The translations under genes were made by a program, and so were the position numbers. A model generated the notes under the pieces. It was not told the DNA's origin. It ran no database searches and saw only the letters and a list, made by a program, of their open reading frames with translations. Source: Silene conica (Eukaryota > Streptophyta > Magnoliopsida > Caryophyllales > Caryophyllaceae). Taken from it: a stretch of DNA of 64,000 bases. Positions 21,440 through 32,924 of this stretch are shown here, in pieces. The stretch lies in NCBI GenBank assembly GCA_029255685.2, contig CM055314.2, positions 7,520,399-7,584,398 on the forward strand, read 5' to 3'. Within the stretch, counting starts at the first letter, position 1. Every line of letters starts with the position of its first letter.

Positions 21440-21940
21440 AAACAAATCCAATAATATCTCACAATTTCTTATGTTGCAGTGTTAATTTGCAGAGAACAAG
21501 AATCTACCTTTAGATTTATCCAACGGATACCAACTTCATCCCCGGAACAAGCCCTCTCCTGTGACACGACTTTTATTGCAAAAAAAAAAACAAATTGTTT
21601 TGTTGCCTAGTAGTGGCGTCTGAGTTTGAGTATGTAGTTCATGTTGAGTTGAAAGTGTTTTGTTGACAGGTAACACCCAATCCAATACCCTAGAAACCAG
21701 AACATGCTTTTTATAGTTCGTGAGAATTGTTTAGTTAATTAAGAAAAATAATTTTTGACTATATAATTTATCAACGTAGGTATTGATTACTAAAAACAAT
21801 TTCTTTCTTACGAGTCGATTTTGTCATCAAGGATTAGTGCAGTCGTACATATGAGCTTGCATAACATCACCAACGTGATAATATGTAAAATTTCGTAAAT
21901 TTCACGGGTAATAAAACTAGTATAAAGTAGAACCATTAAG
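21440..21940. other. Spacer with one reverse-oriented ACCCGTG-hairpin terminus
   Basis: At about 21893-21920 the sequence TTCACGGGTAATAAAACTAG is the reverse complement of the ACCCGTG-hairpin left end seen at 10098, 10410 and 12507. Its partner end was not located. Nothing else is supported. Confidence 0.4.
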
Positions 21941-22084
21941 GCCGTGTTCTTTCTGACTTATTTTCAGCTCATTTCAGTTCGGCTCAGCTCAACTCAGCTC
22001 AGCTTCATTCAGTTCAGTTCGGTTCAACTTCATTCAATTCAGTTCAACTCAGTTCAGTCTAACTCGACTTTATTAAGTCCAGCC

Positions 22085-22686
22085 ACATTATTATTATCAT
22101 TATTATTAGTTACTATTTTTGTTATTATTATTATATTTATTATTTTTCTATTTTTTTTGCAGTTGTTTATATTGTTGTTGTTGTTATTATTATTATTATT
22201 ATTATTTATTATTATTGTTATTTTATATATATATATATACGGAGTATATATTATTTTTTTATTACTAATCACTATTATTATTATTTTTTTTGGGGGGGAA
22301 GGATGCACGCAGCTATCATATAGAAAAGAACAAAATAAGAGTTTACATAAAATTGGTGGGCAGCCGAGATACAATCTGAGCTCCCACCCCCTTAACTACA
22401 ACAAAGCTAAGTCTAGTAAAAATGTACGCAGCCATCCGCGCCCCTGCATCTTGAGATACCGAGTATTGCTGAATCCGCTTCAGCAAGGCTACAACATCCG
22501 CACCCAGCTCCCCAAGCGAAGAGAAAGAGAAAGGAAGGAAACCGTAACCTGCAGCCTCACAACGATCCCTGTACTTAGCACACTTGCGCTGAGCCGCATC
22601 AGCAACGACCCGACCAGGTACAAAATCGGCCATCCCAGTCTGAGTCAGAGGGGAGGACCCAGTCAAATCAATACACAATTAAAACA
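22085..22686 (-). mobile_element. 5'-truncated LINE-like 3' end with (TAA)n tail
   Basis: On the minus strand an open frame of ~111 codons reads CIDLTGSSPLTQTGMADFVP near its start and GVGAQIVSRLPTNFM at its stop. It matches the C-terminus of reverse-transcriptase-like proteins that I recall as common in plant databases. It is followed by a short UTR, an A-run and a long (TAA)n/(CAA)n tract (22085-22282). The 5' end is cut off. The same protein end appears in the copies at 23225-23535 and 39357-39720. The exact LINE clade is not certain. Confidence 0.6.
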
Positions 22687-23224
22687 TGAGAAAGTAGAAA
22701 AAAATGTGCGTGGGAAGTAAAATTTGATAACATTCAAATAGTAATATTTGTTTTTTTTTTTGGTAAACAAATAGTAATATTTGTGAACACAATTAAAAAT
22801 TATAATCTTGAAAATATAAATGTCATTAAAACAAAAGGCATCATCTATGTTTCTTAGTTATTGACTTCCAGATCACTTGATACACTTCATTATCGTGGTC
22901 ATTATGGGCACAAATAGCACGCCCTATTTTTTCTGCAATTTTTTTTCGAACTTTTTTCGAAATTGGCTGTCAGAGATGAATAATATGAAGACTAGTGTTT
23001 AGGATTGCTAGTTATATAAGCAAAATAAAACGATAGTTGTTGAGAAATTTGGTATTGGGAAAAAGTGAATTTTTTTTCTCTTCTCAGATTTCTACATTTA
23101 CCAGATCTTTAGGCTCTTTTGGTGCAAAAAATTGAAGTATGGTCTCCTTGCAGTAGGCAACAATATATAACGTTCTCTTCCTAAAATGTAATATATTTTA
23201 GATAGGTGTTATTATTATTATTGT

Positions 23225-23535
23225 TATTTATTTTAAAAACCGCAAACTTTTATTAATCAAAGAATTTTTTTATTATTATTATTGTTATTATTATTTTTTT
23301 TTATTTTTTTTTTATAAACCGGGAACTTTTATTAAAAATTTAGGTAAAATTACATGAAATTGGTGGACACCCGTGAAACAAGCTGGGTGCCTACTCCCTT
23401 AGCAATAGCAAAACTTAGGCGAGTAAAAATAAAAGCAGCGGTCCGCGATCCGGCATCCTGGGACACAGAAAACTTCTGAATCCGCTTGAGCAAGCAAACA
23501 TCATCTTCCCCTAATTCTCCCAAAGAAGTATTATT
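23225..23535 (-). mobile_element. Second 5'-truncated LINE-like 3' end inside (TTA)n arrays
   Basis: The minus strand encodes SLGELGEDDVCLLKRIQKFS and ends GVGTQLVSRVSTNFM, clearly related to the copy at 22085-22686 but truncated further in. A 3' UTR with TTTAATAAAAGTTCCCGG, an A-rich tract and (TAA)n follow, and (TTA)n also flanks the truncated 5' side (23529-23550). Confidence 0.6.
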
Positions 23536-23715
23536 ATTATTATTATTATTTAGTTAGTTCAGTTTAATTAAATTTTAATTCTATTAATTTCAGCTTCATT
23601 CAGTTCAGCTCAGCTCGATTAAATTCAATTCAGCTCGATTCAGTTCAGTTCCGTTCAATTTCATTAAGTTCAGTTTAGTTCAGATCTGAAAAGCCAAAAA
23701 AAATGACCTAAATAT

Positions 23716-23994
23716 AAATAATGATATATTAAATGAAAAATTACTTACCTAACAAGATCCATTCTACAAAATTCGTGTCACTCGAGAATTTGTGCGTGAA
23801 CTAGCGTTACACAAAAATTATCTAAAACTAACTACCATTTGATCTTAACATCATCATTACAAAAAGAAGTTGCAAATAATTATGTTCTTTTGTAATTTTG
23901 TTAAGAGTATATGTCACTTTAATATTTGGCTTTATACAAAACTTACATAGTAAACTTCTTTCTTTGTTCTAGTCATTGTAAATTTGCATTGTAT
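23716..23994. other. Spacer, nothing recognised
   Basis: AT-rich sequence without supported features. Confidence 0.4.
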
Positions 23995-24195
23995 GCTCAT
24001 TTTATTTCGGTTGAACTCGATTTAGTTCTGTTCTCCTCAACTTCAATCAATTCTATTCGATTTATCTTGCCACAAAGTTAACTTTTATTTCAATTACATT
24101 CGATTTACTTTGACTCCATTAGTTTAGTTCAGATCACTTAAACTCAACTCCATTTAATTCAATTTTAGCTCGTTTTAACCGAAAAGAATATAGTG
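23995..24195. mobile_element. TTCAG-repeat foldback element, degenerate copy
   Basis: It begins TTATTTCGGTTGAACTCG and ends CGTTTTAACCGAAAAG, an inverted pair, with degenerate TTCAA/CTCAA pentamers between. It belongs to the family described at 21943-23715. Confidence 0.5.
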
Positions 24196-24564
24196 TAAGC
24201 AAACCGCCTTTGTCATAATTATTGATTCACCTCTAATTAAAACTAAAAAGTTAAACAAATAACGGTAACATAATCATTATGCATTGCGCACGTGGGAAGT
24301 GGACCGCAAAAGATGGTAGTGAGTATGATTTGTCTTTAAGAAGAGAAGTTTGATGAAATCCATAAATGCAAATTGAAGAAGATGAGATCCCTCGATCTCC
24401 CCTCCTCTCTTCAATTTTGATGATAACCACTAATAACTAATTCATCGGATTTAGAGTACACATTGCAATTATAATCTATGTACTTCACCGTTTACACCCA
24501 TCACTTTTGAGTCCCTCTTCTGCATAGCTAAAAATGTCATCGCCACATGAACTACTCCAAGATA

Positions 24565-25411
24565 TTAAGAAACAAATAATACAAGCTTATTAATGAATGA
24601 CCTATATATGACTCTTTATCACGCCATTCGGAAATGTACCCTGCCACTTAACTATTCGTATAAATAACGCGTTAGAAAAGATAAGGAAACAAAGAATACA
24701 AGCTTATTGATGACCTATATATGATTGGTCATTTCAGCATTCGGAAATGTACTCTGCCAGTTACCTATTCGTATAAGTAACGCGTTAGGAAAGATAAGGT
24801 ATTAATTATTATATTAGAATGATGATTTTAGGAAACAAAGAATACAAGCTTATTGATGACCTATATATGACTGGTTTCGGCATTCAGAAATGTACTCTGC
24901 CACTTATCTACTCCGCTACTCGTATAAGTAACGTGTTAGAATAGATAAGGTATTAATTACTTTATTATAATGATGATTTTAGGAAACAAAGAATACAAGC
25001 TTATTGATGGCCTATATACGACTGGTCATTTCGGCATTCGGAAATGTACTTTGCCACTTACCTACTCGTATAAGTAAAGTGTTAGAAAAGATAAGGTATT
25101 AATTATTGTATTAGAACGATGATTTTAGGAAACAAAGAATAGAAGCTTATTGATGACCTATATATATGACTGGTCATTTCGGCATTCGGAAATGTACTAT
25201 GCCACTTACCTACTCGTATAAGTAACGTGATAGAAAAGATAAGGTATTAATTATTGTATTAGAACGATGATTTTAGGAAACAGAGAATACAAGCTTATTG
25301 ATGACCTATATATATATGACTGGTCATTTTGCCATTCGGAAATGTACTCTGCCACCTATCTACTCGTATAAGTAATGCACTAGAAAACATAAGGTACTAG
25401 AATAATGATTT
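24565..25411. repeat. Tandem repeat, ~148-bp unit, six copies
   Basis: The anchor ACAAGCTTATT(G/A)ATG starts at 24581, 24698, 24844, 24995, 25141 (as AGAAGCTT) and 25289, giving spacings of 117, 146, 151, 146 and 148 bp. Each unit also carries GACCTATATATGA, CATTCGGAAATGTAC and CTATTCGTATAAGTAACG or close variants. The first unit lacks a ~33-bp segment (TATTAATTATT...GATGATTTTAG) present in the others. Confidence 0.9.
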
Positions 25412-25439
25412 CAGTTAAGACTTTAAGAGTGACTATGTG

Positions 25440-25790
25440 TGTTCTCTCTTTGGCGTTATTATTTCCCTATATTAGAGAAGCGCTAATCTGAAAAACATAT
25501 AGCGAGGGGACCGTATGTATACTTTAACTCGACCCATGACAATAATATGACAATAACACTACTTAGTGCCTCAACAAATTGCAAATATAGCAAGGGGACC
25601 GAAATATATGTATTGTCTTTAGCGATGATATTCCCCTATGTTAGAGACTCGCTAATTTTGAGAGCAGGTTAACACCACGAAAGAAATACTATTATACACA
25701 AATCGTTTAGCAAGGGTAAAATATATATTCCACCCATGACAACGATATGATAACAACACTACTTCAGTGCCTTAGCTCCTTCCACGTATA
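25440..25790. repeat. Degenerate direct repeats containing TAGCRAGGGGACCG
   Basis: The phrases ATATAGCGAGGGGACCG (25497) and ATATAGCAAGGGGACCG (25585) recur, as do CCCATGACAA...ATGA...AACACTACTT (about 25533 and 25733) and TTCCCCTATGTTAGAGA-like text (25463, 25631). No gene seen. Confidence 0.55.
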
Positions 25791-27238
25791 GCAAGTTAAA
25801 GGGGATTCAACATAGGCAACCTTAACACTTCGTTATAATACTAGTAGTCTACTAGTCTAGTAAGTAGTTTTCGAATGACTCAGAAAGAAAATTGCCTCTA
25901 AATGGCCGCTAATTCGCAATAATACAGAATTGCAACGATTTATAATATTATGATTTATTCCGTTATAATCTAAGACGATGATATCGTCACCATGAAAACT
26001 CAACATCTCGAGGATACGCACATAAACAGTGTCACGCTTAATTTTGTGATAGATAGGAGCACCTAACAAAAATGGTCCCAAATTCCAAATCAATACAGCC
26101 AAGTGTTATATCACATTTTTACAAAAATTGCAAGAAATAATTGGCATCCAAAAACTATACTCAAGACAAAAATAAATCCTCCTACATTAGTTGGGTGGCT
26201 TCAATTCAAGAAAAAATCATTTAAAAGGGCCACCACTTTCTATCAATCCAACTGTGTCCTTCAATTACTCATCAAAAGATAGCTAAACTTATAAATATAT
26301 GACAATATGTCCCAATCACACTACTTCTATTCCGAACTGTACAAATTCTTGTTTAAAACCGATATATTCATCTTAGATAGTAAAACTGACAAATAGATGG
26401 ATGATACAGAAAGCAAAATGTCTAGGAAATGGCTAACTTTTGACTATACCTGGCAAAATTGACTTGACCCAAACAACCCGACCGGACACTTGAAATGAAG
26501 ACATGAGCTTAACCCAAGACCCGAATAGATATGACCCGCTAAGACCTGATCTGAATGTTTATTGTTGCAAAATGATTATTTTCCATCAATAACTCGATAA
26601 TAGTTGACCCGAACATGAACTGACCTGACCTAAACTAGCTTGACGTCTGTACTCTTGACTCATCCACATGTAATGGATAGTATTTCTGTATTTGATCCAT
26701 GTTACACTTAAAACGAATATGGCCGTGTTAAGTGAGACTGACCGACGGACTGTATATACAGTTATGAGTGCATTATTCATTCTGTTAACAATATTTAATG
26801 AAGACTTTACTAGCATATAACTATATAAGTACAAAGAAAAACTCTAAAAGACATTAATAATGCAAACACAAATTGTCTGTTTCATGTCTACTATTAACAG
26901 AATTATAAGTACACTTTTTTTATGCCAGCCTGCTTCTGTACCATACTACAGTAGTAGCCTCATGCAGAAACTATACTGTACTTGTCACAATGGAGTATAA
27001 AGTTTCCGTCTTCCGCAAGTTAAGACCGACTCTTCTTATTCCCTCACATACCCGAGTCTCAGCAATCAACAACATAGATTGAAACAATATAGAGAGAATG
27101 ATGGGTGACCCGTAAAAAATTGTGATAAACAAAGTGTTATAGTGAGTCGTTTTGCTTTATTCGACCATGTTCAAGAGTGAAAGAGCAGTGAATCTTCGGA
27201 AGAACTGGGAAAACTTTCGCCCTGAAGAACGAATCTAA
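25791..27238. other. Intergenic region with a GACCCG-rich repeat
   Basis: Around 26455-26645 the sequence is dense in GACCCGA/TGACCTGA hexamers, a repeat style also seen at about 33470-33640 and 44725-44960. The rest is spacer. Some of the last ~200 bases are probably 3' UTR of the DUF547 gene. Confidence 0.45.
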
Positions 27239-27244
27239 TTTATT
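27239..27244 (-). terminator. Candidate polyadenylation signal of the DUF547 gene
   Basis: TTTATT on the plus strand (AATAAA on the minus strand) lies 181 nt downstream of the stop codon at 27425. It was found by motif only. Confidence 0.35.
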
Positions 27245-27424
27245 TTACACTTATTCTGAAGTTTACAAATGATCTAATGCTATACACACTAAGACAATAA
27301 ACACTAACAAGTAACAACCCAAATTTCTTGATCCTAAAGTAAAGCACCCGAGCACGAGTGAACAAACAAAATACTATAATTTATATTTATACGAGAAAAA
27401 AAAGGGGGAGGGGAACGAATTGAT

Positions 27425-30400
27425 TCATCTGTGCAGTAGATACCTGAAACTGAATTCATACGGCATAATTTGGACAGTTTGCGAGATAGGCTCGTTTTTG
27501 GATCTCTCGAGGCACTTCAAAGCTTGTTTTCTATGTTCATTTGGCAATTGAAGGCAAATCCAATCTAGCAACGACTCCAAGTCTTTAGCGAAATCAAGTA
27601 GATACCAATCAAGAAGTTTTGGGATGATTAGTTTGTTGTTTTTTGAGATACTGACTGTTGCCTGTAAGTATTCCCTTTTCGCAACTTCCAGCTCTTTCTC
27701 CACATGACCTGCTGTGTAGATTCTCACCTATACAAAATATATATAATATTATTCAAACCCAATGTAAATATCAGCTCGTGACTGGAGTTTAAAAACCGTC
27801 AGTATCGAAATTGCTGCTAACCCTTCAGTTCAGTCAATAAGCCCGTATGCTTTTTCTTTGTGAGAAGGATTTTGAACAAGTGAAGCTTATTGACGGAAAT
27901 GGAGGGAGTAGTTTTCTTTGCAATGCGAGATACAAAAGACTGAATGTGTCTCGCAAAACCCTAATGTGTTTCATTTTTCATAAAGCAGTAGATCATCGTT
28001 CCATTTTCAATTCTGTCTCATCGAAACAGTCTTTGTAGGGGAAATATTAAGTACTCGCTTTGAGCGGGGGTCTCTTTATGGACACCATGGTAACAACAAT
28101 GATAATGATACTTAACACGAACATGGTTCCGATACTTACAGCAGGAGAGGACCAACTTCCACAAGACAGTGCAAATGTAACCAAAGGTTCCGAGAGCTCT
28201 AATCCAAATGTACTTCGTGCAACCATCTCATCATTTTTCACTCCTTTCGAGAACGTCTGAGGAAATAAATTGATTTAATTAATAGACATGGTTAAGGAAA
28301 AGTAAAGAAAATGCAGTAACTGTACTACTGTAGCAAGAATAAAATCCATTAATTCAGTGAAAATGACTTTACTTACATATTTTGAGTGGTATGGTAACCT
28401 CAGTATGAAGTGTTCGATCGTTAAGGCACCTAGTTGGTGTCCCCCCACATTTATTGTTGCCTGTGAAGTAAGTCAAGTAAATTTACATTACGAAAATGAA
28501 AACTCGTCTAATTTAATGCTTAAAGAAGATACAAACCACGCCTAATTTAATCGAGAAGACTGTGTTAATATTGAAGCAGCAGTACCTTTTGCATCAATGC
28601 TACGACAGTCTCCGGAGTTTCTGGTATTCCATGTTCAAGAAATGTCTGAACCAAAGTACCAAGCTCAGGGCTTACTGCTAGTAATTAAAATAGGTCGAAA
28701 TAAAAGCTACTCTAGTTCATACATCATTGAAACGGCATGAAAATGTAGGTGTACGACATAGTTCATACATACATTCATCATACATGAATTGTAGATATTT
28801 ATCCAGAATGCCAGTTTTTCCTGATGGGTGAGGCGTTGCAGTTTCAGCGAGCCAAGTTTTGCAATAAGAATTCTGAAATTGCAAATAAATACTGTTAGAA
28901 TATAAAACGAATCAAGGAACTCCAACCATCGGCTTAAACTTTTGGTTGAGTTGGTTTCTTAACATGGTATCAGAGCCATAAGGTCACTGGTTCGAATCTC
29001 ACCCCTCCATTCTAATCTGGATAATCAGAACAGGCAAGGGAATCCCCACCCACACTTCAAGCCCAAAAAAAGAAAAAAGGGCCTTCGTGTGAGGGGGAGT
29101 GTTAGAATATAAAACGAATCAAGGAACTTAAACCATCGGCTTAAGCTTTTGGTTGAGTTGGTTTCTTGACAAATACGACAATCATAATGGGCGCATTGTA
29201 GATAAATATAATTATAGAGGACATTAATAGTGAAAGGTGATGAAAAGCTTACTTGAGTCGCCGAATTAAAAACAAGCAGTTAGCTGTTCTTTTCGGGTTT
29301 ATTGAACGGGCATCAATTGAATACAGGTTCTTGTAAGGACCCGCGTCTCTATCAGAAAATCGTGAACAAATTTTATATGGATCGAGAAGCTCAGGCTCTC
29401 CACCGCTTTGAGAGGATAATGTAGTCACTGAAGAGAAACTTTCCAAGCTCAAAGTTCTCCGAGATTTGTTCATTCTCGAGAAAACACTCAATAAGCATTT
29501 AAGGATGTTCTCGGATAATTCATTTGGACTTTCATTTCCGGACTTCCTCTCATCTGGAAGAACAGGTAACCTGGGTTCTGCGTGGTCTTGGCTGTTCACT
29601 CTGCAATCGAGCTGAAGATTCAGAAAATCCAAGACCTGATTATCTCAATTCGAGTCATCTCTGAAACTACCAACAAGTCTTGTACGAAGTATGAGATAAT
29701 CTCACATATGAGACAGCCACAAATCTGTGTATTCTCATCCAACAATCCGGTTAAGGGTTTGGCTTCACATGTAAGACCGTCTCATAACAATTTTTTTTTG
29801 GAAAATTAACACTGAATTTACTTTATCCCTTATGCCAACCTGCGACGTTTGTGTGTCAGTCCGATTCTCTGGTTGTTTTTTCTCAATAGTTTTCTTCTCG
29901 ATAGGTGGTCTCTTCAAAGGCGTTCTCACTATCTGCGACTTTTGACTCGGGGAATGTTGCTTGTTTCTTACCGGGGTTGTACACGAGTGATTTTCCTTTC
30001 CTTTTTCATCATCTTTGTTTTCTTCAAACCATGAACAGTAACAAAAATGTCAGTACTAAGAACATTACTGTAATATCTCGAGGTCAACAACAAGAGCAGT
30101 TTTAATGCTGACAGGGCTTTAACTCGGAGACTATATGCAACGAAAGTCAAGTAGATTACCAATCTGCGGCTTTGAAGCAGAGTGAACGAGATTATTATCT
30201 TCGTCCTGACTCGTAACTTTCATCGGAGAAGGGTCATTTAAATCAGTTGAATGTTCGACAGTCTTCTTAGAGGAAGTGATATTGACAGCTTCCTGATACA
30301 GTCCTTTTCGGAACTGTACCACTTGTTCTTCCAGCCTAACAACCTCCTCTTCCAGCACAGCAACTTCAGCCAAAAGTTCCAGAGTCTAAAGAAATGACAG

Positions 30401-31545
30401 CAATAACAAGATCATCATTCTATTTAGGACCACTTCAACTCCAGTTTTAATTGCAGATAATTCACACTTTCCATAAACGTCATTACGTCAGTCTATCAGT
30501 TTTCTCAGCTGGATTGAATCTGACTGAAAGATGGTGATGTAGTAATTAGAATCGCCATTGAATTTATATACATCATCGATTCAATAACCATCATCTTATC
30601 TCGAGGTTTCAATCAACCAACCTACCCATAATCAACACCATCCGAGTTTATAAGCCTAAGTTTAACTCCCATCCATTTGCACCAAGTACATCCCCGCATA
30701 TACACCTCCTCGAAAACAGTCTTATGTTAATTTAATGCGCGAGATCAACCCATTTAACCATATAACCTATTCATAAACCCATCAACTCACTAAGCTAATT
30801 CAAAGACCCGACTCATGGAAATCATCATAATGAGGCTTTCTTACGAGAATTTGTATTTTCCGAAACCTCCATAGTTTTCTAAGATGTAAAAGACAAATGG
30901 CTCCATAAATGATAGGGAACAAGCCAGATCACTATCGCTCCTACGGTCCTTTTAGTATATACTTATCTAACAATTTGTTAGAACACTAGAATTGTCAATT
31001 ATCATTCTATAACTGGCACAAATGAATAAACTAAATATGCATAGGAAGCATGCCACAAAAAAACAAAGACTTAACTCCAAGAAACATGATTATGATTCCT
31101 GATCTAGCAATAATAAGTTAAGAATTACGGAGTTTGACTCAAGTACTAACATAAGGTGGAAGATACGGTGGAAGACGAGGAAGCGTCCCAAGTGGCCTCG
31201 TAAATGCCCGTTCAAGAGCTCTATGAATATTCTCTTCATGTCTAAGTTTCTTCTTTAACCTATCAACCTGAAAATACATCCAACATTATTCACCAATCAC
31301 TTACAAATCAACATTACCTCCGTTTCTTTGGAATTGCCCCGCTTTTAAAGTTTTCTGAAGAGTATTTTAATCAAATGAGGTACGGAGTAATTCCTAAGAA
31401 ACCGAGGGAATACCAAATAATCATCCATTCAACAAACTGAAGACGGAATTCATACATCTTGTAATAAAGCCAATTTTCGCTCCCTACTCGAAACTCGTCG
31501 AATTGTGACTGCTCTATGAGCATCCATTGCTTTACTCCTTTGCAT
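27425..31545 (-). CDS. Lzipper-MIP1 and DUF547 domain protein
   Basis: Ten coding exons, complement(join(27425..27727, 28140..28256, 28377..28460, 28586..28645, 28773..28872, 29253..29635, 29840..30021, 30160..30385, 31151..31267, 31456..31545)), all with GT-AG introns and consistent phases, give 553 residues. Residues ~20-110 form the Lzipper-MIP1 coiled coil (PF14389), with [20 protein letters not shown] and [20 protein letters not shown] around the conserved [18 protein letters not shown] basic, low-complexity middle follows ([20 protein letters not shown]). The C-terminal DUF547 (PF04784) begins near residue 340 ([18 protein letters not shown]) and the protein ends [12 protein letters not shown], as family members do. 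The chosen ATG ([10 protein letters not shown]) is the first in frame after an acceptor, with an in-frame stop just upstream in the intron. Some family members bind MADS-box factors; no enzymatic role is known. Confidence 0.88.
28893..29171. mobile_element. Complete TRIM (terminal-repeat retrotransposon in miniature) in intron 5 of the DUF547 gene
   Basis: Two 72-bp LTRs (28893-28964 and 29100-29171), both TGTTAGAATA...CA, differ at four positions. The first is followed at once by TGGTATCAGAGCC, the initiator-tRNA-Met primer-binding site. The polypurine tract GTGTGAGGGGGAG lies just before the second LTR. The 5-bp target duplication AATAC is exact on both sides (28888-28892 and 29172-29176). 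The interior is only 135 bp, with no ORF. Its strand is opposite to that of the host gene. Confidence 0.95.
31317..31410. mobile_element. Small Stowaway-like MITE in intron 1 of the DUF547 gene
   Basis: Ends CCTCCGTTTCTTTGGAATT and the complement of AATTCCTAAGAAACCGAGGG are inverted, with TA on each side. At 94 bp it makes up half of a 188-nt intron. Confidence 0.65.
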
Positions 31546-31861
31546 TCCTAGTACTCTTCCCTACACTTGACAATTGAAGTAAGTGAACAAATGATAATTT
31601 TTTTGTGAATATTATTTACTACTCCTATAAGCTTATCAAGAAAAGAATAGATTCTACAAAAGTAGTGACCCACAAATAAAGCTAAAACACAAACAAAAGA
31701 AAGATACATCACATCTTGTATTATTTGATAAAAAAAACACACATACATCAACTTTAATATCAACTTTTTTTCCTACAATTCTGATTTAGTGATCCTAAAA
31801 AAGATAAAGGATATCCAAAACCACCTCAAACAAGATACTAATACACACAATATAGAATGTA

Positions 31862-31967
31862 CTCAATTCGTCTCGTTATTTGTTTAGCTTTGATTAAATT
31901 ACTCCTAAATTACTCGTGGCCTGTGGCAGAGAATATAAAGGTAAGCAAATGACGGAGACAAATGGAG
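31862..31967. mobile_element. Small Stowaway-like MITE in the DUF547 leader intron
   Basis: Ends CTCAATTCGTCTCGTTATTT and the complement of AAATGACGGAGACAAATGGAG are inverted, with TA on each side (31860-31861 and 31968-31969). Length is 106 bp. Confidence 0.65.
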
Positions 31968-32239
31968 TATAATTTTGTATCTTCCCTATTTTGTAGATAA
32001 TTAATGAGAATTGCACTAGAAATTCAATCAAATAGGATATTCATCCATAAAAAACAATTATTTTGGATAAAATATCAAAATCCCACTTGAGAATTTCCAC
32101 CATTTTTGTAAATTGTAATTAAAAGGAAAAATATAAAAATTGACAAACTTCCTAATCAATCAAATAATTGCAAACTAATCAATCAATTAAAAAACAACAA
32201 TTGGGATAATCCACATTTTCTTAATCATGTTTCATACAT

Positions 32240-32924
32240 CACTAGCATTCAACTATAAAGCAAAAAAACAAAACCCATTTAATAATTAAAAAAGTTTAAA
32301 ATTACCCAAATCTAATATAGCATCAATGATCATAAAAACAATAAATTGAATTGAAATTTATCAAATTTTCAAAAGAAAACCAAAACCCAATTCATAATTA
32401 CAAAAATGAAAAATACCCATATTAAATTTAGCATTGATTATCATTAAAACAACAAAAAGAATCAAAACTTATTAAATTTACAATTTCTTTTTATACAAAA
32501 AATCAAAAATATAAAACCCAATTCATAACACACTATATATCAATAGACGAATGCTTTTTATTCAACTGGACCGTCTTTAAATCGTCTCACACAATAATTA
32601 CTGAATTCGCAATTACAAAAACAAATTTTACCCACATCTAATTTAGCATCAATGATAATAAAAACAATGAAAATAATCAAAAATTATCAAATTTCAAACC
32701 AAAACAAAAATCAAAAACTCAATTCATCATTACAAAGACAACAAAAAATTACCCACATCAAATATAGCATCAATGATCATAAAAAAACAATAAAATGAAT
32801 CAAAATTTATCAAATTTCAAAGACCCAATTCATAATTACAAAAACAAAAACTACCCACATCAAATATACCATCAATGATCATAAAAACAATGAAAAAACA
32901 ATCAAAATTTATCAAAAAATTCAC
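32240..32924. repeat. Degenerate tandem repeat, ~100-120-bp unit, in the probable leader intron of the DUF547 gene
   Basis: The phrase CATCAATGATCATAAAAACA or a variant occurs at 32321, 32432, 32647, 32768 and 32870. Each time it is followed by ATCAAAATTTATCAAATTT-like text and CCCAATTCATAATTACAAAA. The 215-bp gap between the second and third anchors holds a diverged or interrupted copy. Confidence 0.7.

Larger units (their letters stand above)
21943..23715. mobile_element. TTCAG-repeat foldback element with nested insertions
   Basis: The left end, GCCGTGTTCTTTCTGACTTA, continues as degenerate TTCAG/CTCAG/GTTCA pentamers (21963-22080). The right part (23575-23690) has the same pentamers and ends TCTGAAAAGCC then ATGACCTAAA. 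Inverted relatives recur at 39860-40075, 52611-52855 and 54770-55095. Between the two pentamer regions lie (TTA)n arrays and two LINE 3' fragments, listed separately. Confidence 0.5.

Noticed and set aside
22054..22374. Asn-rich minus-strand ORF
   Set aside because: The Asn run is only a translation of the (AAT)n tract of the LINE tail.
21944..22720. 258-codon plus-strand ORF with a Leu/Ile-rich middle
   Set aside because: It is a translation of TTCAG pentamers and (TTA)n microsatellite plus the antisense of a LINE fragment.
27847..30105. Plus-strand ORFs across the DUF547 gene
   Set aside because: They are antisense to exons and introns of the minus-strand gene with confirmed splice phases.
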